Assembly: GCA_021847625.1 (NCBI GenBank)
Contig: JAJZQK010000230.1
Span: 1 to 6,096, forward strand
Reading direction: 5' to 3'
Source of the DNA: Chloroflexota bacterium
Lineage (GTDB): Bacteria; Chloroflexota; FW602-bin22; JAMCYS01
Length of the DNA: 6,096 nt
Under the pieces are notes generated by a model. It saw only the letters and a program-made list of their open reading frames with translations. It had not been told where the DNA came from and made no database searches. Shown piece after piece: positions 6,058 to 6,096 of this stretch (positions are counted from its first letter, which is position 1; each line of letters opens with the position of its first letter). The position numbers and the translations under genes were made by a program.

Positions 6058-6076
6058 AGCCCGCCTGAGGCGGGCT
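6058..6076 (-). terminator. compact hairpin, possible terminator of a gene beyond the right edge
   Basis: AGCCCGCC (6058-6065) pairs perfectly with GGCGGGCT (6069-6076) around a 3-nt loop, a typical terminator-like fold. On the minus strand it is followed by TCGTATC, only weakly U-rich; on the plus strand a G-rich tract follows, so minus-strand use is favoured. It would insulate the gntR operon from transcription entering from beyond the window. It may instead belong to the repeat block next to it. Confidence 0.35.
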
Positions 6077-6096
6077 GGGACGGGGGGAGCCCTCCC

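Overview
The window is GC-rich bacterial DNA carrying four protein-coding genes, all on the minus strand, flanked by dyad-rich non-coding DNA at both ends. A Chloroflexota (Anaerolineae-like) origin is my inference, not a demonstrated fact. It rests on the high GC content, a Tat-exported lipoprotein with a long Pro/Thr/Gln/Ala linker, and intergenic palindromes built on GTAGGGGC/GCCCCTAC. No rRNA, tRNA or CRISPR array was seen.

In transcription order (right to left): (1) a GntR-family regulator with an FCD ligand-binding domain (5834-5127). It sits behind a good sigma70-type promoter (TTGACT-17 nt-TACAAT, 5944-5916) and a 22-bp inverted repeat (5882-5903) placed like an autoregulatory operator. 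(2) A family-5 (peptide/opine/nickel type) ABC solute-binding lipoprotein (5049-3394). (3) A 644-residue alkaline phosphatase-superfamily phosphohydrolase of NPP type with all expected metal ligands and no signal peptide (3310-1376). (4) A short FmdA/AmdA-family amidase starting at GTG (1292-411). Gaps between genes are 62-84 bp, and each gene has its own Shine-Dalgarno. GC-rich hairpins lie in the gaps after the binding-protein gene and after the phosphatase gene, so the genes look like one operon with graded expression.

The genes suggest a small uptake-and-catabolism unit. An extracytoplasmic lipoprotein captures an organic solute, a cytosolic phosphatase/phosphodiesterase and an amidase cleave ester and amide bonds, and an FCD regulator senses a carboxylate-like ligand. 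No permease or ATPase gene is present, so the transporter must be completed from elsewhere. The substrate cannot be named from sequence.

The ends (1-410 and about 5945-6096) hold no convincing gene. Each carries the same module in the same orientation: a 14-bp identical sequence plus GATGAA, then a GTAGGGGC-headed palindromic block. This looks like a dispersed intergenic repeat flanking the operon.
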